From Globodera rostochiensis (taxonomy: Eukaryota; Nematoda; Chromadorea; Rhabditida; Heteroderidae), in assembly GCA_018350325.1 (NCBI GenBank), contig JAEVLN010000004.1, positions 3,286,001 through 3,350,000 on the forward strand: 64,000 nt of DNA. The letters are read 5' to 3'. Under the pieces are notes generated by a model. It ran no database searches, had not been told where the DNA came from, and saw only the letters and a list, made by a program, of their open reading frames with translations. Made by a program: the position numbers and the translations under genes. Positions 1 to 12,253 of the stretch are shown here, piece by piece (position 1 is the first letter of the stretch; each line of letters opens with the position of its first letter).

Positions 1-729
1 GGGCGGGAGGGAGGAGTACACACATCTACTGCTGCTGTTGGCGGAAGATTGTGGGCGTAAAAAGAGATATAATGGGGGGGGGGGGCAAGAGAAGAGGCGA
101 ATGCGTCCCATCCCTTCCCATCCCACTCCAATTCTCCCCTTTCTTGTTTCTCCCCTCAAGGGAAACGAACCTGCTGCTGAGGGGAGGGGAGGGGAGGGGA
201 GGGGAGAGGGAGGGAAGCGATGGATGGCGCCGCGGGGGCGGAGGGACTACCGCTGTGTGGATGCGGGGGGGGGCGGGGGGTGTGGAAGGACTGAGCGGAA
301 ATGAAGTGGCGGAGGGGAGGGGAAGGAGCAAAGGGAGGGAAGGGAGGAAAGGGCGTGGGAAAGAGGAAGGAGAAACTGATGAAAAGTGTTTGGATCGGAA
401 GAGAGGGAAGGCGGAAGAGGAAAAGATCATAAATTGGAGAAACGACAAAAGGACAAAAAGGAACAGAAGAAGAATAGTTGGAGAGGACGGAAAATGTGGG
501 GAAAATCGGATGAAGCCCCCCCCCCCGGGGACTCTTTTTATACTCCAAATAATTGCCGGCCATATTTACTCATCATCCGCCAAAGCACAGCCAAAGCACA
601 GAAAAGGGTCTTCAACCAGCCGCCAACGCCGGAGGGGAATTGATGAATAATTTATGAGAGAAGCACACGACGAGGGAAGTAAGGCAAGTATTATACCAAA
701 AGCCCCCTCCCCCAATTCCCAGACACCTC

Positions 730-760
<31 letters not shown>

Positions 761-1393
761 TTAGTTAGCCTCCCTCATGTTTTGTGTGTATAATAAACAT
801 ATCACAGTGTAATGAGTGAGTGAGTGCCGCTTCCGCCATTTCTGCACAACATTTACAACGGCGTGCAAATAAAAAGAGTCAAAATGTAATTTTCTTAAAA
901 AATGGCACCGGAAATGGAAAAAATAATAATGGCGGCGGCGGCGGCGGGGGGGGGGGGTGAGTAAAGGAGAATTTTGCCCATTACCGGGAGGCCAAATGGC
1001 GTTTTTTGCGCTTCAAAACGAATCATCAAAAAATCCGTCCCCCCCCCCCTCACAACAAATCCGTCCTTTGCCCGAGTCAGACTGATGACGTTTGATGATG
1101 GGAAATTGTTGGGTGCTTTATAAAATGCCGTGGCACTCCTCGGGCCCCTCACTCACTAAACGCCCCCCCCCCTTCTCCCAAATTGGCCAGTGAATTGGTC
1201 GGCAAAGAGCGAAATTGCCAGCCACAGGACAAACAAATTGCATTGCTTCGTGTCCATGCCCGGCATTCGCACATAATCATTATAATCATAATCACCCCCC
1301 CCCCCCCTCCTCCCCCCCCTCCCCCCCCGTCATCGCTCGCGGCGGCACAATGGCGGACAAATGACGTTTCCCCACCAATTAAAAGTGCCCTAC
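1..1393. other. Low-complexity stretch, no exon recognised
   Basis: Purine-rich on the plus strand at 160-450 and dominated by C or G runs (for example a run of about 27 C at 730-757, others near 940, 1040, 1165, 1300-1330). It lies downstream of the last recognised RPTP exon on the minus strand, so it is probably intron. Long reading frames at 26-650 on both strands are proline/serine or glycine/arginine translations of the low-complexity DNA and are not called. Confidence 0.6.
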
Positions 1394-4300
1394 CCGTGTG
1401 GATGAGCTCAGTCCACGGCGAATCGGCCCAAAGAACCGAATCTGTGCACAAATGAGAGAAATTGGCATTAGAAATTGAAAAATAAAAAACCGAACCAACC
1501 GGTGAAGACGCGCAATTTGATCCGATACGAAGTGTCCGCCTAAATTTGCCAAATTTGGAAGGAACGAATGCTTTTTGTTCCAATTTGGAAAGACTTTGAG
1601 CGGCCCGTTGCAAATGGCTGTGGCCGGCCGTTCTTCGCAGCCCGCCTCGTCGCCCACCGTCTCCGACAGAATTTTCTGCCCAAATCGGAAACCATTCGGC
1701 TGCTTTTGATGTTGGGATCGCCGAGTCCCTGTGGCCAATACTTCCAACGCCACAAAGGACGGCCAACGGCCCGGCACACGACGGGCCATTGCCCAGGTGG
1801 TGGGCATCTGAAAGATCGATTTTAGGAAAAAAGTGAAAATGAAACGATTAAATAAAATGATTGTTGCCGTAAATTCGTTCATTCCCCCTCCCTCAGATTC
1901 TATTTTAAGCCATAATAAACTCACCGCCGTCCCATTTCCATTGTCGCCATCGTCCTGTTGCTGTACTCCTTGACCGGCCTCCTCCCCCACCAATTCGTCC
2001 TCCTCCAATTCGCCGTTTTCATTCGCCTCCGCCACGATCAGTGCAATTTTGATCAGACGACCGTTCCGTTCACTGAGTTGTGCTGTGTCGATGCGAACCC
2101 GCAGCTGCTGAGGACGAATGGAGTCGGACAGAACCTCAGCACTTTGACCGGGTCGGGGCGGTTCTAAAACAGAGAAATACGATTAAATGAACGATCACAA
2201 AACATTTAAATCCAAGAAAATTTCAAAAAAAGTCCCACTAGAAATTGGAACGTCCAACTGGACGAGTCCGCTGCCCCGGCCTTGGCCCGCCTCGTTGACC
2301 GGCCACACCTCCAAGCGGTAACGGCGTCCGCCGGCCAATCCGTCCAGCACTTTCTCCACCAAAAGCCCTTCAGCAGAAACTTCGGCACTTTCGCCCCCGG
2401 CACCAGAACTGCTGCTGCTGGCAACCACCTTCTCGGTCCATGGCCGTTGTTGATCATCCACGTCGTCGTCCTCGTTATTTTGGGGCTCAATCTGCACAAT
2501 GTAATGAACAATTTGGCCGTTGGGCTCCTCCGGACTCAGCCAACGTATCAAAGCGGAATATCTGAGGCCATTAAACAGTTAAAAGCCATAAACATTATTT
2601 TTACTTACGAATTCAGCGGACGAACGGTCAAATTTCCCTTAATTTTTGATGAATTAATTAAATTCGGTAAAAGTGCCAACAATTGGCCCCGGTTGTGCCG
2701 GCTGAGTTCGGAACTCCAATTTGTTCAGCTGATGGAATTTTGGTGCACATCCGCCGTGCTGTTGCTGCTGTTTTTGTCCATAATCCTCACCGCAATTTAC
2801 CTAAAATTATTATCCAAAAAAACATTAAAATATTTGCGGGGGCACTTGAGCATCAGCAACGTATTTGTGGAATGGCTTCAGTCCCACCAAAGCCACCGAA
2901 GGCGATGCTCTTTGGTCAGCTTAGGGACAAAGTTCGGTCCGTGACGACTTCGGCACTATCGAGCGCATCAGTCACAACGACGTGGAGATGGCATTGCGCG
3001 GAAATTGATGGAGTTTCGTCCACGCCCCTCGGGGCGATGGTCGACGATGTGCCGTTGTTATGGTGTTTTGGACGGTAGAGAAAGGCCTGGAGGGTGGTCG
3101 AACGCGCACTCAGCTGACCAACGGTCAAGTCCAACTGCGGAGGACGGACACGGATGAACTGCTCGAACCGTTGCTCGGACACAATGCCGGACGAAGTGAC
3201 TGTGTAGAGCAGCACCTTCAAAAGGTGAAAGGTTTTTTCGAAAGATTCCAATCCAAAAAATCACTTTATAACACGCGCCCTCCCTGACACCATCGATCAG
3301 CACCGGTTCCGGCTCTGTTGGGCCCGTCTCCACTTGCTGCTGCTGATCGGCACTGTCGGCCTCAAGCGGTTGGATGGAGAAGTGCAAATGCGAGTCGCGT
3401 CCGCTGTTAGTTGAAAGAATATGAAAGTGTTGGTTAGGCTCGGTGCCAATTTTGGAAGTTTGGCAAAAGGTCAAATTGCCCAAAAACATCGTTCGAATGA
3501 TGGGAAAGCATAAATATACTGATCAGAAAACCCTTTTGTCCTGCCCTCCACATACACAATGCGTGCCCACAAATCAGCAATTCGAAGTCGGGCCACCTCA
3601 CTCTGGGGCCATTCCAAGCGGAGAGTGCCGCTCCCAACATCGCCTTCCTGGCCAAGAGAATGCCATGCCATATTCATAAGGAAGCGGTCGCCTTTTATTA
3701 CCCTCAGGGACAGTCCAAAAGCGGCAAAATCAAAGCCCGGCTCCACCGGTTTGTTGCGCAGAACGCGCGTGCTCGTGCTTTGCCCGCTCAGCGCCGCTGC
3801 CGAGATTTCGTAACGTCGGCCCGGGAAGAGTTCAAAGAGCGCCTGGGGAAGTGGCGGTGCCGAAAATTCGCACTTTTTTATTGAAAATGCCACCTCACAA
3901 TGCCTTTCCCCCTGCTGCACTTGCACTGTTTGCTCCAGACGGCCGCCCTGCTCCGGCTCCACCCAAAGTTGGCATTTCCTAAACGTTTTTCAATTCTAAT
4001 TGTTTTAAATTCATTTGAACTTACTCTGTGTGAGATTCGTTGTCGGGCGCAAGGTGTGCCCGAACCCGGAAGCGTGCCCTGGAGCAACAAAATCGTGACA
4101 AAAAAACAATGAATGGCACAAACTTTTCAAAGTCCGGCTGAACGCTCAATTCTCGGGGTGCCAATGGTCGAACGGTGTGGGAGAGAGTGGCCGGCTCCGA
4201 AATTTGACGCGACTTTTCCGCAATAACCGCAAAAATAAACACGCGTCCGGGCACAATGTGCTGGCAAAGCTCCGTCTGTTGGCTGGGATAGGCTGTCTCC

Positions 4301-6064
4301 AACTAAAAACTCAAAAAATTTGAAACTTTGGCACTTTGCCGCAGGCACCTTTAGCATACTGTTCGGCCCGTGCAACATGCCATAGGCAATCTTGAAGCGA
4401 TCCGCGCCGGAATCGAACGGTAACAGCCAGCTGAACAGCACACAGCTCGTGTTCAGCTCAACCACCGACAGATTAACTGGCCGAAGCGGCTCTTTAAATG
4501 GTAAATAACAAAAATGGGTGTTTTTGGAGCAGTTCACAAAGACAAAACAAACGCACTGGTTGTTACGATGCCACGCCAAGGCTGACTGGGCAATTCTTCG
4601 CGGAGTGAAGTGATGGAAACTGAAAGTGTCGGCATTTTGGGGTGTTAGTGGCCTCAGCAGACCAACAAATGTACCGGCATAGTCTCGGCCTGGCGACAAA
4701 TTGCCCAAGTACAGCTCCACCTCGCGCTGCTCTTGGATGTCCTGCAGGGCTCAAAAATTTATGGCAATAATCCGACCAAAAAGTTGAATTTCAAAGGCTA
4801 ATATGGGTTTCTAAAGAATGCTTTGCTTCTCACGTGAACATCCAAAATGGGGAAGCGCTTCAACGGGTCCAACTGGTGGTACTCCACGCGGAAAGTGTCC
4901 TGAAGTGCTCTGTCCGGCTTCTGGGCTCGCATTGTGATGTTGGTCGCCGTGGCAAGAATTGCCGAAGAGTTGCCGGGAATGCCGAAGTCCAACGGGACGG
5001 GGTCCATCAAAACCTTAAAAGTTAAGAAGAAAAATCAAAACAAAAAAAAAAATTGCCAACTTGGTCTTCACGGATCAGAATGCTCTCCGCCTCCCTCCGC
5101 CCCAAAATGGCCACGCTGTACTTATGCCCCGGGTTCAACCCGTGCACGTTAATCACCGACGAATCCGCCAACGATGCCAAAAATGTGCGATTTGCGTCGC
5201 GCATTCTGGATTCCCTGAAGTTTTTTGAATGCAAAAGAATTTCGGTGGTTGCGGCACGCACTCCACGATGGAAATGTCCGTGACCCGGGCAATGAATTGA
5301 CGGAAATGGCTGCTAATGGACGACTGTCGTTGGGGCAGGAACACATCGAGCAGCCGGGAAGGGTCCTAAACATTGGCAAATTAATAAAATCCCCCCCCCA
5401 AACATTGGCAAATTAATAAAATCCCCCCCCCCCAAACATTGGCAAATTAATAAAATCCCCCCCCCAAACATTGGCAAATTAATAAAATCCCCCCCCCCCC
5501 CAAACATTGGCAATTAATCCCCCTGGCAATTAATAAAATCCCCCCCCCCCCCTAAACATTGGCAATTAATCCCCCTGGCAATTAATAAAATCCCCCCCCA
5601 AACATTGGCAAATTAATAAAACCCCCCCCCCCCCCAAACATTGGCAAATTAATAAAATCCCCCCCCCAAACATTGGCAAATAATAAAATCCCCCCCCCCC
5701 AAACATTGGCAAATTAATAAAATCCCCCCCCCCCCCTAACATTGGCAATTAATCCCCCTGACAATTAATAAAATCCCCCCCCCCCAAACATTGCCCCCCA
5801 TTTTCCCACCTGATGGTCTTTTTCGATGCGTAACGAATGCGCAAATTCGTCTAAAGAGAAGTGATGGTGAACGCCCGCGGGCAAAGTGACCGAAGGTCGT
5901 CCAATTGACGCGGCATCCGTCGATGCCAATGTTTCTGGACGAAATGCCGTCGGAGATGGCACAACGGACGGCGATGGACCGAACTCGGCACTGGCACGAT
6001 GAGGGGAAAGAACAAAAAGCAACAGCAGCACAAGCCGAGCAAAAAACAGCAAACAACGGTGCAT
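1394..6064 (-). CDS. R3-type receptor protein tyrosine phosphatase, ectodomain (DEP-1/Ptp10D-like), 3' end outside window
   Basis: The predicted product is a cell-surface phosphatase receptor with a signal peptide followed by fibronectin type III repeats. Exons: 6064-5810 (signal peptide, about 26 residues, ending RASA), 5365-5061, 5013-4834, 4741-4567, 4491-4349, 4302-4124, 4078-4025, 3978-3702, 3647-3520, 3403-3265, 3215-about 2956, about 2907-2846, 2800-2681, 2637-2609, 2561-2239, 2163-1925, 1807-1595, 1539-1500, 1441-1394. Almost all junction phases agree. The last exons carry the membrane-proximal signature of the R3 subfamily (PTPRB/PTPRJ/Ptp10D, C. elegans DEP-1): RIDTAQLSERNGRLIKIAL, then ICNGPLK, then TSYRIKLRVFT. 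This is the basis of the call. About 1,050 residues are extracellular. No membrane helix or phosphatase domain is visible; they should lie beyond base 1. Exon 2 changes frame near 5225 beside an A6 run. C. elegans DEP-1 opposes EGFR signalling; that role here is inference. Confidence 0.82.
5366..5809. repeat. Poly-C minisatellite in RPTP intron 1
   Basis: About a dozen tandem units of roughly 30-36 bp. Each has the core ACATTGGCAAATTAATAAAA followed by a C run of 7 to 14. Some units carry a shortened core (GGCAATTAATCCCCC). The array fills almost the whole first intron, between the donor at 5809 and the acceptor at 5366. Variation is mostly in C-run length, as expected from replication slippage. 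Confidence 0.95.
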
Positions 6065-9000
6065 CGGTTAACCCAGTGCTGAAAATGTTCAAATGAATTT
6101 TGAGTGACAATCGGATGAAATTAGCTCAATTTGTTTTAGTTAATTTGGCTTCGAGCCGGAATATTGCTAAACCCCAAACAAAACTGCGATATTATGGTCG
6201 TAAACGTTCTGAACTTTTAAAAAACTTGCCCAATGAAATACGTTAAGCTGCTAATGACGAGACGAGCGCAGTCGCAGCTAGAAGATGGAGACGTAGTTGC
6301 TGAAGTTATAACTTGAAGACAGCGTTATATTATGGGGAGAACGACGCAGAATAAATGCCGTCGCCGTTGTTGAACACTGAGAAAGCGAAGAAACGCAGCG
6401 ATTTTGGGGGGCGTGGCGGCGGTGAATAATGCGCGATCTTCGAATGCTCATCCCGCCGTTGTGGTTGTGCTGCTGGCGCTGGTCGACCGTCGCCGACGTT
6501 TTTGTCTCTTTTGTTGTTCACCAGCAGCCGATCCAAACACTTTCAGCACTTCGTTAGGCGTTCAAAGAAGGGCGAATAATGAACAGCAAACGGATAAAGA
6601 AAGAACGAAGAAGTTGAGGAGGGGTGGGGGGGGGAGCGCTGTGAAAGGCGAAGGATTAGCACATTAGCATTGGTTTTGTTTGCTTGAGTGGTCGCTGCCG
6701 AGGATGAACAAAGATTTTGTGGGGGGGGGGGGAGAAAATGAGGCAAAACCGAACGAACAATAATCTGTTGTACATAACAGATAAAATGAATGAATGTGTA
6801 AGTGGACAATACCCCTGGGGGGAGGGGACTTGAGTGCTTTTTGGATGGGACGATGGATGGTTTGGATTTGGACTTTGGACGGACGGTAACAACCGCAAAC
6901 AGCAGAAAGACTGTGACACGGACTGGTTCAGCTTCAGAAACCCTTCTTCTTCTGTATGCTACCGGTTTGTTGGTTGGTTGTGTGACATTATTTGGCATTT
7001 TTGTGCGTATGTTAGAAGAATTTGCACTGTTCCGCCCGATCTGGGCTGGCCATATTAAATATTTTGGCTGAAATTCTGTCATATTCATTCATTTCCTCAC
7101 ATTCATTTCAAGAGGTACTTTCGCTCGACGGGGCTTCGTTCTCCGGTCAAGACCCCCCCCCCCCCCCCGAGGGGGCAAATGATCGAAGGGGACGGACAGA
7201 CGATTGACCGCTGCTCCCTGACGGCGATGGATTGTTGGGATGGAATGATGATGAGAATTATTCTTCGATTCAGGGAAAGAAACAGAATGGGGAGATTGTT
7301 TGCCCGACGGGGAAAGGGGGGGGGGGGTAAATGGGACGGACGCCGGGGGGGGGGGGGTGATCCAGTTAATTGTGTAGAGTAAAAGTGTGTTAGTCATCGC
7401 TGCAAAGCTATTTTTATGACATGGACTTTAAGAACCCAAATTTTCACCCTTTTGATGAAATGATCGACTGAAAGGTAAAGCAAATTTAAATTTAATTAAT
7501 CATCAAAAAGAATTCCTATGAACGGAAACGACCATTTCATTACTCCGCCGCCGTCTCTTCTTTCTCTCCTTCGACGACCTCAGAGTATTCGTTCGGAGTC
7601 TTTCTTTTCGCCCGATTCATTTTATCTATTCGCGCGGATAATTGCGGGGAATTCATTCGGAACTGATGCGAGAGATGCATCGCCCGTCTCAGCTGGAGGG
7701 ATTTGGGAAGATGGGGCAGCGCCGGGAGGGGGGAGGGGGGGGGGGCAGCGCCGGGGGGGGGGAAGGGGGGGGCAGCGCCTGGGGGGGGGAAGGGGGCATC
7801 GCCGGGGGGGGGGGAGGGGGGCTCGCCGAGGGGGGGGGGAAGGGGGGCATCGCCGGGGGGGGGGGGGAGGGGGGCATCGCCGAGGGGGGGGGAGGGGAAG
7901 GGGGGCATCGCCCAACCCATCTAATCGATTGATTCATTCATTGCCTTTGTCCCTCCCCGCCATTATTCCGCTTTAACTTTAAGCTTTTATAGGGCAACCC
8001 GGCATTCCTCGAAGTGAGCTAATTTGTAACTGTTTTGCCTTGGCACATTAAACGGGAGTCAAAACCGGGCGGTTAAAGAACGGTAACACCGGGGTACGGT
8101 AACCGGCCGGTTTCTAAAAGCGAGGTGCGGGGTACGGTAACCGGGGGGGAAGGGGGAGGCGGCGGTTTCTACCGTTCTTGAATAACCCCAGTTTTAAACT
8201 TACAAAGTTGACGGGCAGAAAAAATATACAAACGGACGCTGCAATCGATATTTAAAAAATAAATTGGGCAACACTCGCCTAAACACTGTCGTTTGTCTCC
8301 ACCATTTTAAATGAATTAAATGTGAAAAAGTTGAAGTCTTGGGGGTTTTAGCAAAGAATTCAAATAAAAGGTTCTTGACGCAAGCTTGACCTGAGACCCA
8401 ATCACCAAATATTCGACTCCCAAAAACGGGGTTTTTCTTTCTTTTTTTTTTGATTTTTGGAACAGCGGCGTGCATCGACGGACGGATCGCTCATTTGCCC
8501 GCCGCCCACCATCAAAGGGACGGGGGGGGGGCACATCCCCGGGGGGGGGGGGGAGGGTCATTTACTTACACCGCCGCCAGTCGAAAGAAAGGGTTTCTTT
8601 GCGTGGGGGTGGGAGGGATGGTCACCAAATTAATTACTATGCCCCACTCATCCCTCCCCCCCCCCCCCCAACTCTTTCATTGTGACGGCACATCAATGGG
8701 TAGGAGAGTGAAATGTGAAGAATGGATGCAATTTCGGGGTTTGGGAGGCCTTTTGGGGGGGGGGGGGGTCTCTTCCCTTTTTGGGAGAATTTGCTAAAAA
8801 TGACTAAATTAGAGGGAACGTCGCATATAAGCTAATTAAACATTTTATTCGCCGACTTCCTTGGGGCCCGAAATATGAATAATTGCCTATTTCAAAAAAG
8901 GAAAGGACTTAACAAATAAATGTAATGAATGGCATTCACCGCTTCGATTTTGCTTAACGAATCACAACAAAAGAGCGTCCTCGTGGGTACGTGTTCTTCC

Positions 9001-10445
9001 GATTAAAGATATTCTGTCCTTTCATCGAGTAGAAAGGACAAAGTGACGACAATAAATCGGACAAAATAACAACAATCTTGTAAATGGGACGAAACAACGA
9101 CAACGCATAAATGGACGAATTTTGTGCATCCACCGCCGATGGAAGGGTTGTCTCTTTCATGGATGATGTTGGTGGCCTCTTTCCGAAGAGATTAGCAACC
9201 AAATGAATGAATGGAAGCAACTGAGTTTCGGACATTGAATTGAAGGGGGGGGGGGGGAGGTGCGCGGAGAGGACGTCGGAGGACGCACTGTGACATTGTG
9301 GGGAGGAGGGCAAAAGGACGTCCTTGACAGAGTCTGCTGATGCTGCCCATCAAATAAAGAGGGGATGGAAGGGGTACCACCACAACGCCGGGGGGGGGGG
9401 GAAGTGTTCGTTCTGCCGCTGGTCACACAAAACAAAAGCATAGCGAACGGAGGACAAAAGAACGAACAAACGATTTATTTTATTCACACCGTTTTGATGG
9501 CACTTTTGGCCGCCCATTGATTGATTTGCCGAGAAAAGAAGGCCCGGCACGTTGAAGAAAGAAATTCTAAAAATGATATTAAAATATATCAACTGCATAT
9601 ACATATTTGTTGAGTTCAAATTTCTCCTCAGCCATATATATCTTTTGAAAAGTGACAATATTTTATCAAAATTAATTAAAATAATATAAAAAATAAACGG
9701 CTGCAAAGATTTTTCTCTTCTCTTCTCTGTGGTTGTTCCTCTTCAGTGCCATTCAAAAGCAAATCAGTGAAAGAAAATTTGGGTTTTCGCGCGGCTTCCA
9801 ACGGCAAAAGCAAAGAAAGAGGCGGCAGGGCGGCTGAAAGAAGAAGTCGCTGTGGGCGGATGAATGGAAGCGATTTGTTTGTTCAGCGATGGCATGGCGG
9901 GCGGAAGGATGGCGGGGGGGGGGGGCGGGGGGGGGGGAATTGAAGAGGCGCACGAAACAGCCGAACTGTGGGGAGATTAATCACGCTTCATTCGTTCATT
10001 CTTCATCCTCCGTCATTCATCCATCCATCATTCATTCATTGATCGCCGGAAGGATGAACAGGCGGAAGAGAAAGGAGGGGAAGAAGCACTCCTCGCCCAT
10101 GATGAAGGGACGGGACGGAGGTGAGGGAGCATGGCAAAAGAAAGCGGCAACGGCCGTGAGCAAACAAATTCCGTTTCGACGGACGCCAAAACGCACGTTC
10201 CGAACTCCCCGCCCCCACAATCTCTCGAGAGCGGCGAGAGCGACCCCCCCCCCCCCCCTCCTCAGATAAGCCTATTTTTGCCTCAGCTATTTTGGCCCAG
10301 CAATGCCTTATTTTCCCTCACCACGTCCGATCTAAAAGCTTTTATTCGCCAATTCTGATAGAACATATTTTTTATTCCATGAAAAATAAAAATCGGTTAA
10401 GCGCCGCCTTTCAACCAAGAAGGCCTTTTTAACTAACAGAAAGTC
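6065..10445. other. 4.4 kb gene-poor stretch with G/C tracts
   Basis: Upstream region of the RPTP gene on the left and of the LIM gene on the right. It holds many G or C runs of 10-17 bases and the G-rich minisatellite listed separately. At 8045-8150 there are repeated GGTACGGTAACCGG motifs. Frames such as 6543-7088 minus and 7518-7976 plus have no recognisable domain, no intron-exon pattern and biased composition. I see no supported gene. Confidence 0.55.
7703..7915. repeat. G-rich minisatellite
   Basis: Repeats of about 18-30 bp on the plus strand made of long G runs separated by GGGCATCGCC, GGGCAGCGCC or GGCTCGCC spacers. G tracts of 5-11 recur every few bases, so many G-quadruplexes are possible. 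All six frames stay open only because of the composition. Confidence 0.9.
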
Positions 10446-11114
10446 ATGAAAGAGCCTTGCTTCCGCTGCAAAAGACCGACTTATTTCAACGACAAGGTCG
10501 GGCCACTTAAGGACGGAGTTCTGTTCCATAAGGGATGCTTTAAATGTTGGATTTGTGGAAGGTAAAGAAACAGACGCAATTACCTACCCAAATTACCCTG
10601 CATTTTAGCCGTCTTTCACTAAAAACTTACCACAACAACAGGAACGACAACCAAGACTTGGAGGTAAAGTGAGGACGACGCCCATTCGCTCCCGGCGATT
10701 CTCGCCGCCTCATTCCAAAATTTATAAATTATCGAAAGCCTTTGGCGGCATCATTTATAAATTTATTTGGGTCCAATCGCTTAGCTTTGATTTAAGATAG
10801 CTTCTCCCTCCCATCTCTTCGGATTTGTTGGGTTTAAAGCAATTAGAGGCTCGGGAAATCGGAAACGAATGGACAGAGTTCGAATTAATTGTTCTTTTTT
10901 TAGGTTTATTGTGCTGGACATGTTCCAACGCCCGGTAATTTTTTGTTTTTTGGCACATCATCTCATCGAATTTGAAGAAAATAGTTAAAGGTGGAAAATC
11001 ACTAATAAAAAGCCTAAAATTTAAGGACCCCACGACGCCATTCCCTACCGGTCCAATCTGCTCTGGTCACCAAAGACGAAGGGCGAGTACCCACACAATT
11101 TGATGCGAACTTGA
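10446..11114 (+). CDS. Single LIM-domain protein, 96 aa, similar to the LIM module of LTD-1/Hillarin
   Basis: Four exons (10446-10561, 10609-10663, 10904-10934, 11026-11114) join in phase with GT-AG introns to give 96 residues. The zinc ligands are complete: CFRC at 4-7, FHKGC around 31-35, FKCWIC around 36-41, then YCAGH. The segment VGPLKDGVLFHKGCFK and the following SLKTYHNNRNDN-type loop resemble the LIM domain that precedes a transglutaminase-like domain in C. elegans LTD-1 and Drosophila Hillarin. Here a stop follows soon after the LIM domain (ends HNLMRT) and I see no transglutaminase part. A LIM domain alone normally acts as a protein-binding adaptor. It could be a truncated paralogue or a short isoform. 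The family assignment is from memory of the motif. Confidence 0.75.
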
Positions 11115-11378
11115 AAAAGCTCGATCAACACAATGATCAGATTTAGAGGAAGCAAAATCATATCAAATAGAAAAGCTCCTTAATTTTCGAAAGCGTTTTT
11201 TATAATGTTTGAAACTATTTGACTAAGCGTTAGATAAAATTGATTATTCGCCGAACACCTCCAAAAGCTTGAAATTGACTCAAAAGAGGGTGAGGAATGG
11301 GAATTGCCTGCCTCATTCATTTTTCCCCCCTTATTTGGGGGCCAAATTTGTTGAAATGATTATTAAATGTTGATTCAC

Positions 11379-12061
11379 CGACTAGGCCAAATCCGACATT
11401 TCATCGCCTAGGCCACGACACTTAATCGACTAGGCCAAATCCGACATTTCATCGCCTAGGCCACGACACTTAATCGACTAGGACAAATCCGACATTTCAT
11501 CGCCTAGGCCACGACACTTAATCGACTAGGCCAAATCCGACATTTCATCGCCTAGGCCACGACACTTAATCGACTAGGCCAAATCCGACATTTCATCGCC
11601 TAGGCCACGACACTTAATCGACTAGGCCAAATCCGACATTTCATCGACTAGGCCAAATCCGACATTTCATCGCCTAGGCCAAATCCGACATTTCATCGCC
11701 TAGGCCACGACACTTAATCGACTAGGCCAAATCCGACATTTCATCGACTAGGCCAAATCCGACATTTCATCGCCTAGGCCAAATCCGACATTTCATCGCC
11801 TAGGCCACGACACTTAATCGACTAGGCCAAATCCGACATTTCATCGACTAGGCCAAATCCGACATTTCATCGCCTAGGCCACGACACTTAATCGACTAGG
11901 CCAAATCCGACATTTCATCGCCTAGGCCACGACACTTAATCGACTAGGACAAATCCGACATTTCATCGCCTAGGCCACGACACTTAATCGACTAGGCCAA
12001 ATCCGACATTTCATCGACTAGGCCAAATCCGACATTTCATCGCCTAGGCCAAATCCGACAC
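11379..12061. repeat. 48-bp tandem array with half-unit structure
   Basis: Near-perfect head-to-tail repeats containing CGACTAGGCCAAATCCGAC and TTTCATCGCCTAGGCCACGA in alternation. The higher-order unit is 48 bp. In several places (about 11636-11700, 11725-11790, 11835-11865, 12000-12060) a 26-bp half-unit is repeated on its own. Only rare point changes are present (for example CTAGGACAAAT at about 11477 and 11945), so the array is young or homogenised. No open reading frame spans it. Confidence 0.97.
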
Positions 12062-12253
12062 TCAACAAAAACAACCCAAATTTTAAACCCCCCCCCCTTC
12101 CTCCAAACGCACCAAAACAAAAAATTTCGGGGAAGTTTCCAAAAAATGTCATAAATTTGGAGGGTCATAAATCAGCATATTGTCCTTAATAATACCATGA
12201 ATGGTGAAAAATATTTACAGAATGATTTTGTAATGAAATTGAGCCCACTCAAA

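Noticed and set aside
26..650. Long overlapping frames on both strands
   Set aside because: They are translations of purine/pyrimidine-rich low-complexity DNA, with no domain and no splice pattern.
7518..7976. 152-residue glycine/arginine-rich frame
   Set aside because: Its bulk is the G-rich minisatellite; other frames are equally open.
11379..12061. CRISPR-like array
   Set aside because: The repeats are directly tandem with no unique spacers, and the genome is eukaryotic.
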